The notes under the pieces: generated by a model
What the model saw: only the letters and a program-made list of their open reading frames with translations
The model's database searches: none
What the model was told of the DNA's origin: nothing
Part shown: positions 59,101-64,000 of the stretch, piece by piece
Numbering within the stretch: position 1 is the stretch's first letter
Layout of the letters: every line of letters begins with the position of its first letter
Assembly (NCBI GenBank): GCA_036346405.1
Contig: CM070563.1
Span: 26,721,600-26,785,599 of the forward strand
Reading direction: 5' to 3'
Length of the DNA stretch: 64,000 nucleotides
Source: Phyllostachys edulis
Taxonomy: Eukaryota; Streptophyta; Magnoliopsida; Poales; Poaceae
Made by a program: the position numbers and the translations under genes

Positions 59101-60416
59101 GTTGATGACTGGTGGTGTGAGGATGTATATGTGTTCCATCGCATATATGTTTCGTAGGGTACCGATTGCAATTCTATAATCTGCAGGTGAGCACTATTTA
59201 ACCCTTATTTAATTGGGCCGGTATTCCCGGCACAACTTGCGTGCCCGTTTGGTTAGTAGGTAGTATAACCTATAGCTAAGCGGGATTACATCACTCATGG
59301 GTGATTCAACTTAATAATATCAACTTGCTGAAAAATACCGAGTCTTGATTTACCCGGTCGGCATACCATAGGAAGTATGCTATTTTCGGAGGCATCTGGA
59401 GGCTTATGGGCTAATCGAGTCGTGTGGATAAAGTAGTACACTCCTGCAGGGTATAAATCTATTCGAATAGCCGTGTCCACAGTTATGGACGATCGCTTGA
59501 GTTTGTGGCTGCTAATTGTTAGACTTGGAATTAAAATTGTGGTTATAACTTGGTATTGTCATGAATGGGATGTTCATGTTTGTTGTTGTATCGAAGTGGA
59601 CAGCCACTTTGTTATTTGTATGATTCATTTGTTATTCAACTTACTACTTATTCACATGCTTTACTTCGACTTCAAATCTGATTTCGAAATGGCACATGAA
59701 AAACTAGTATGTGTAGGTGGCAAATTGTTGCGTCTCTTTTGGAAAACTAAGCCAATATAAGCCATCCTTTGGAACAACCTCTAGTATAACTAATTTTTAC
59801 TTTTGTAAGACTTGCGAGTACCTTTGTACTCAACCTGGTTGTTGCAATTTCAGGTGAGGAAGGGTATGAGCCCATTGAGCTTGTTAGTGCCGATTTTGGC
59901 GACGCTGACGAGTAATGCTATCATTTATCTCCCAGCCGGTTGCCGATGGGATATGGGCATACCACTGCTGGTCTTTTGGTTTATTTACTTGTTTCCACTG
60001 CTACTTAATACTCTTATTTGAATTTGGCCGGTCGGCCGTTTGTAATAGTTGTAGACTTTAACTACTATGTTGTATGTCTTTTGAACTATTAATGTATGAT
60101 TGTTGTATGGATGTGATCAACGTTGTATGAGAGTATGATCATATTGGTCGCTGATCTTGGGAGCCAATATGAGTTCATGCTCGCTGTTCATGGCTTCCCA
60201 TTTAACTCTCTAAGTGTAGTGCTTGACTTGTTTTAGAACCGATAATCATATAGCGCTTACAGAGGAGCAGCGCGCATGATCGTCGGGGCTCTAGTTTCAG
60301 TTAAGCCTCTCGCTTAGATGGAGTTAAGTGGGAATCCATTTACTTAAGGCCCAGAGTTATGTCCTTAAGACCATGCTTAGTCTCGGTCTTAAAAAGATAA
60401 CCCGGGGGTCCTCACA
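56199..60416 (+). repeat. gypsy B 5' LTR (4.2 kb)
   Basis: Begins TGTCACATCC at 56199 and ends GGTCCTCACA at 60416, four bases before the primer site. TATAAGG at 56941, after a GC-rich promoter region, marks the likely transcription start zone. The following leader has CTCG|GTAAGC-type splice donors near 57318. The open frames in it (57330-57629 and others) are composition-driven. AT-rich sequence with no coding signal fills 57900-60400. The second LTR is outside the window, so length is inferred from the start, end and primer site alone. Confidence 0.8.
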
Positions 60417-60420
60417 GCGT

Positions 60421-60433
60421 TGGTATCAGAGCC
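60421..60433 (+). promoter_or_regulatory. gypsy B primer binding site
   Basis: TGGTATCAGAGCC is complementary to the 3' end of initiator tRNA-Met, the usual primer of plant Tekay-type and many other LTR elements. It lies four bases after the LTR end. Confidence 0.9.
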
Positions 60434-60633
60434 ATACTGACTGGAGGATAGAGATAGCATTGGCATTAAGTTTAGCAAGTCCCTTGGTCAAAAATATTTT
60501 TAAGTTATCAAACTTACTTCAGAAAGTTTAAGTTAGGAATATCTTTTATTTCTCATCCATCTTAGTATCATTCCTTACCTTATTCTGGTTTCGGTTTGCA
60601 AAACTAACTTACCTTGCACTTCTTGCTCTTTAG

Positions 60634-61260
60634 ATGAACCCTCAATACCTTGTTCGGGAGACTCAAGCTGAAAATGTGGGAGGATACCCGGAGTTACTAA
60701 GAGATATGATGTGGAGGGCAAATTTCACCTACCAGCCGATATGCTCCATTTATCGATGAGACCGAGGACCAGGAATGGAGGAGTACCTGGCCGTGGTGGA
60801 CATCATTGCCAGACGTGTTACAGGAAGCATACCATACCGACTTCAAGCCCGTGGCACTTCTGAGGCCATGGCACTACAGGAAGTGGCTCGAGTGGCTATG
60901 AGTCGTCTCCGTTATGATTTGACAGAGCTGTCTTAGCCGCCATACGACCATTTCCCCAAGCAAGCATATGTCGGGGAAGTGAGTAGGATTGCTAGGATTC
61001 AGTTCGATGAAGATCCTCAAGTCCGGCAATTGGTGAGACTGGTGCACATTATGGACCAGATGCATCGTTGCACCGTGCGTGAGTTGTGGGAGACGCGGCG
61101 TCGTCTCATAGTAGCTCAAGAGCACCTACGGCTCATGCATGACATGAGGCTTATTCATACTGATGTGCTGTATGGCGCTAATGTGATCTCTCCATACCTT
61201 TCTGCGCCACCGGAGTATCGCCTTCCCGTAGTAGGAGGCCATATTAACAGCATAGGATGA
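60634..61260 (+). pseudogene. gypsy B ORF upstream of gag (ORF0-like), two in-frame stops
   Basis: A single frame from ATG 60634 to TGA 61258-61260 (208 codons) is interrupted only by TGA at 60757 and TAG at about 60934. The predicted product begins MNPQYLVRETQAENVGGYPE, continues AVVDIIARRVTGSIPYRLQA and ALQEVARVAMSRLRYDLTEL, and ends PEYRLPVVGGHINSIG. No domain is recognised; it is not gag, which starts separately at 61691. Extra ORFs before gag are known from rice RIRE3/RIRE8-type elements, as I recall, and this is probably one. It is charged, likely helical and has no membrane segment. Function unknown. Confidence 0.6.
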
Positions 61261-61690
61261 ACTTTGCGCCTCCCTAACCTAGGGGACCTCGACGATACAG
61301 GATCCCCTAGATGTCATCTACTTGACGAGTTTCCGGTGAACTTTGACCGGAACAATATTTAGGATATCAGGGTAGTAAGCTCACTGTCCTGTCATGTGTT
61401 CAGTGATGCATGTATCTTTAAAATTCTTGTAATAGCCTAGTAGTTGTTGGAACCTTCGTGTTTATTTGCAAGAACTTTTATTCCGGGCAGTTACCATTCG
61501 CCTACAGGCTAATATCAATGTAATTGTAGCGGAATTCTTTGAATTGTTTTAATGGATTTTGTACTGGCCTTAGTGCCTTTGTACCCCCATTTGGTGTTAA
61601 GTTCTTGTGTATTTTTGGCATAAATATCATTATGCATGCTTAGTTAAGTAATGACTTTTTATATTGTCTAACTATCCATGTCTCCACAGG
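61261..61690 (+). other. spacer between ORF0 and gag in gypsy B
   Basis: 430 bp, AT-rich, no coding signal. CTCCACAG just before the gag ATG (61683-61690) could be a splice acceptor, which would join gag to a leader and remove ORF0 from the message. Confidence 0.4.
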
Positions 61691-62581
61691 ATGACAGGTC
61701 CCAACACCCATTCAAGAGCTCAGCATGATGAGGGATCTCTGTCCCGAGGACCTCGTTCTGCTGTAGTGGGTGAACCTTCTCATCAGCATGATCAGCGTGG
61801 TAGCACACCCGAAGAAGCACTTCCACCACCTCCCACCATGGCGGAGGTGTTGGCTCAAATAGAGAGAAACCGCATGGACCAGACAAGGATTCTCGAAGCT
61901 ATCGCATGCAACACCTCTCCTGGTCCCGCGGAAACAGGAGGAGGGGGAAATCATAGGCAGCATGGAGGTCTCGCTGACTTTCAGCGGACCAATCCTCCAA
62001 CCTTTGCGGGCACTGAAGACCCGATGGAGGCCGAAGATTGGCTGAGGAACATTGAGAAGAAGCTAGCTATTGCTTAGTGCACATGCATTGAGAAGGTACT
62101 CTTCACCAGCTATCAGCTGGAGGGCGCTGCCAGCGCATGGTGGGATAACTTTTCCGCCATGCAACTCGACGGAGACGTCCCTTTGTGGAACGAATTTCGC
62201 GCAGCTTTCAGGGAGGCCCACATTCTTGATGGGGCCATGTCGATCAAGTAGCAGCAGTTTCTTGCTTTGAAGCAAGGAAAGAAGACTGTCACTGAGTACC
62301 TTCACGAGTTCAACTCGTTGGCTCGTTATGCCCCTGACGACGTCTCCACCAACGCCCACCGCCAGAGCCGTTTCATGAACGGCTTGACTGAGGAGATGCA
62401 GCTAACTCTAGCTGTACATGACTTCCGGAACTTCCAACACATGGTGAACAAGGCCATAGTAGTGGAACACAAGAGTGTGACAGTAGAGGAGACCAAGAAG
62501 AGGAAGAGAGCCGCTCAGGTTTCAGCTAGCGGCAGCTTTCTCAGCGGCAGACCGGCTGCCCTGCATCACGCTCAGCTCTAG
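61691..62581 (+). pseudogene. gypsy B gag, two in-frame stops
   Basis: Starts at ATG 61691 (MTGPNTHSRAQHDEG). A proline-rich, acidic N-terminus leads to the retrotransposon gag core: FQRTNPPTFAGTEDPMEAED (about 61980-62040), WLRNIEKKLAIA, then after TAG at 62075 QLEGAASAWWDNF, a second TAG near 62249, then VTEYLHEFNSLARYAPDDV and RFMNGLTEEMQLTL. The frame ends at TAG 62579-62581, past a basic KKRKRAAQ segment. The zinc knuckle is in another frame (62686 onward). Gag forms the particle. The stops may be read through rarely or may mark inactivation. Confidence 0.85.
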
Positions 62582-62685
62582 TGCCACCGAGGCCTTCCAC
62601 GACATCTCCACAGTCTTCTTTTCCAGCGGCACATCGGTACAATGGGGGTAAGAACTCCAAAAATAGTGGCGCATACAAGCCAAGT

Positions 62686-64000
62686 GTTACTTGTTTTCAT
62701 TGTGGTCGTTAGGGCCACTATGCAGATAAGTGCCTCGCCAAGCAGCAAGGGATGCCCCCGACTTATCGAGCTTCTACACCACCTCTTGCTGCGGCAAGAC
62801 CTTTACCACCTCCTCGGGCATCATCTACTCCTCCTCAGGTCCCTGCACGTGGCCGAGTGAACCACGTCACAGCCGAGGAGGCAAGCGGCTTTCTGGACGT
62901 CGTTTTGGGTACACTTCTTGTTAATTCTTGCCCAGCATCAGTTTTATTTGATTCAGGAGCATCTCATTCATTCATTAAAAAGGAATATGCTATATTTAAT
63001 CAATTTGAAATGCATAGACTTCAGTCCCCTTATCAGATCCAGTCACCGGGATCGGTTTTCCAAACCGATCGAGTCTGTTGGGACGTAAAAGTGGAAATTC
63101 AAAAGGTTAACTTCTTGGCAAATCTAATTGTGATAACTTTAGTGGGTATTGATGTGATCTTAGGGATGGATTGTCTGTCCAAAAATCAGGGAAAGATCGA
63201 TTGTGCTCAACGGTCTATTTCAGTCATAAGTGAAGACGGCAGTCAAGTCGTTTTTGCACTTTTAGTGGGCGATTCTCATCTCTATGCCTTGGAAGCTAGT
63301 ACCTCTCTTGAATTGGATAAAGTACCAGTGGTATGTGAATATCCAGATGTTTTTCTAGAAGAACTCCCAAGCATGCCCCCTGATCGTGAAGTTGAATTCG
63401 TCATCGAGCTTGCACCCGGTACCGCACCAATTTCAAAACGGCCGTATCGGATGCCTCCTAATGAGTTGGTAGAATTGAAAGCACAACTCAAGGAACTTCA
63501 AGATAAGGGATTCATTAGGCCAAGCTCCTCACCTTGGGGATGCCTGGCTATCTTTGTCAAGAAGAAAGATAAGAGTTTGCGGATGTGTGTTGACTACCGT
63601 CCGTTGAACGAAGTCACCATCAAGAACAAGTATCCACTTCCGCGGATTGATGATTTGTTCGATCAATTGAATGGAGCTCAGGTTTTCTCCAAGATTGACT
63701 TGATATTGGGCTACCATCAAATCAAAGTCAAAACTGAAGACATACCAAAGACAGCATTCTCCACTCGTTACGGTATGTACGAGTACACCGTCATGTCCTT
63801 TGGATTGACAAATGCACCAGCATACTTCATGAACCTCATGAATTCGGTTTTCATGGAGTACTTGGATAAGTTTATTGTTGTTTTCATCGATGACATCCTT
63901 ATCTACTCCAAGTCTGACGAAGAACACGAGCAGCACTTGCGACTTGTGTTAGAGAAGCTTCGTCAACATCAACTCTATGCCAAATTCAGTAAATGTGAGT
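62686..64000 (+). CDS. gypsy B zinc knuckle, protease and reverse transcriptase (partial at edge)
   Basis: This frame opens with a CCHC zinc knuckle (VTCFHCGR, TAG at 62710-62712, GHYADKC). From 62713 it runs open to the window edge, at least 429 codons. The protease active site is VLFDSGASHSFIK (DSGAS at 62950-62964), with the second lobe near VGIDVILGMDCL. RT starts near 63410 (SKRPYRMPPNELVELK), continues with RMCVDYRPLNEVT and YPLPRIDDLFDQLNGA, and has the catalytic FIDD at 63883-63894. One variant residue (LILGYHQI where LRSGYHQI is usual) is visible. Clean length suggests a recent copy. RNase H and integrase would follow outside the window. A +1 or -1 shift separates it from the gag frame. 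Confidence 0.9.

Larger units (their letters stand above)
56199..64000 (+). mobile_element. gypsy B: Tekay/Del-type Ty3-gypsy element (3' part outside window)
   Basis: It consists of a 5' LTR (56199-60416), a TGGTATCAGAGCC primer site (60421-60433), an extra ORF (60634-61260), gag (61691-62581), and pol with protease and RT up to the right edge. The long LTR starting TGTCACATCC, the initiator-Met-type primer site and the pol sequence fit the chromovirus Tekay/Del lineage. Integrase, any chromodomain and the 3' LTR are beyond the edge. It is the best-preserved element in the window and probably among the youngest. Confidence 0.88.

Noticed and set aside
1..64000. A novel defence or metabolic gene cluster
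   Set aside because: Every coding region I can identify belongs to a known transposon protein class or to the PMD remnant; nothing else shows conserved protein signal.

Overview
The window is a heterochromatin-like block of plant DNA, almost certainly from a grass. It is built almost entirely of transposable elements nested inside one another. The grass assignment rests on CACTA elements whose ends carry CCCGAGTGT/ACACTCGGG or ACAGACGGTT subterminal repeats, a Stowaway-like CTCCCTCC end, a Sire-type Ty1-copia element, Tat- and Tekay-type Ty3-gypsy elements with multi-kilobase LTRs, and a Helitron carrying a RepHel gene plus an RPA1-like gene. The species cannot be fixed from this sequence. 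I see no intact host gene; the only host-like coding remnant is a broken plant-mobile-domain (PMD) reading frame at 25.7-27.2 kb, and that domain is itself often transposon-borne.

Layout, left to right. 1-1504 is the right end of a CACTA element (here CACTA0). 1505-2581 is unassigned and ends in a TATA-containing, promoter-like stretch. 2582-24979 is a large CACTA element (CACTA1) with two minus-strand transposase units: a left En/Spm-type accessory gene (about 9.9 kb down to 3 kb, disrupted by about 4 kb of foreign repeat-rich DNA) and a right TNP2 gene (24.0 kb down to 10.5 kb). The TNP2 gene is split by a Ty1-copia LTR (12248-13893) and a truncated Sire-like copia body (about 14.23-22.44 kb), which itself holds a 3.3-kb solo gypsy LTR (16913-20255) with a perfect GTATA target duplication. 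24980-27200 holds an AT-rich stretch and the PMD pseudogene. 27.3-31.78 kb is the 5' part of a degenerate Tat-type gypsy element, interrupted by a second, minus-strand gypsy element (gypsy A: LTR 31782-32465, pol end 41457-41841). Gypsy A is interrupted by CACTA2 (32469-41453, TSD TCC, same family as CACTA1) and, only 388 bp further on, by the left end of an apparent third CACTA element (CACTA3, from 41842). CACTA3 contains an autonomous-type Helitron (about 44.34-55.57 kb) and, from 56199 to beyond the right edge, a Tekay/Del-type gypsy element (gypsy B) with a 4.2-kb 5' LTR, tRNA-Met-type primer site, an extra ORF before gag, gag, and pol up to reverse transcriptase.

The genes work as self-contained mobile units, not as a host pathway. 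TNP2 plus the accessory protein would move CACTA elements. RepHel (HUH nuclease plus PIF1-type helicase) with an RPA-like single-strand binding protein would move the Helitron. Gag-protease-RT-RNase H-integrase would move the LTR elements. Nearly all copies are broken by stops, frameshifts or insertions; the gypsy B protease-RT frame is the longest clean one (open from 62713 to the edge).

The most notable structures are: the CACTA family's internal cluster of subterminal-type repeats next to a GC-rich exon, present in both copies; a roughly 540-bp direct duplication that brackets the copia body; a systematic pattern of small deletions at CTG/CAG sites in CACTA2; a foldback of about 200 bp at 8.74-8.94 kb; and an unassigned ORF upstream of gag in gypsy B. 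I found no evidence for a previously undescribed non-transposon system.
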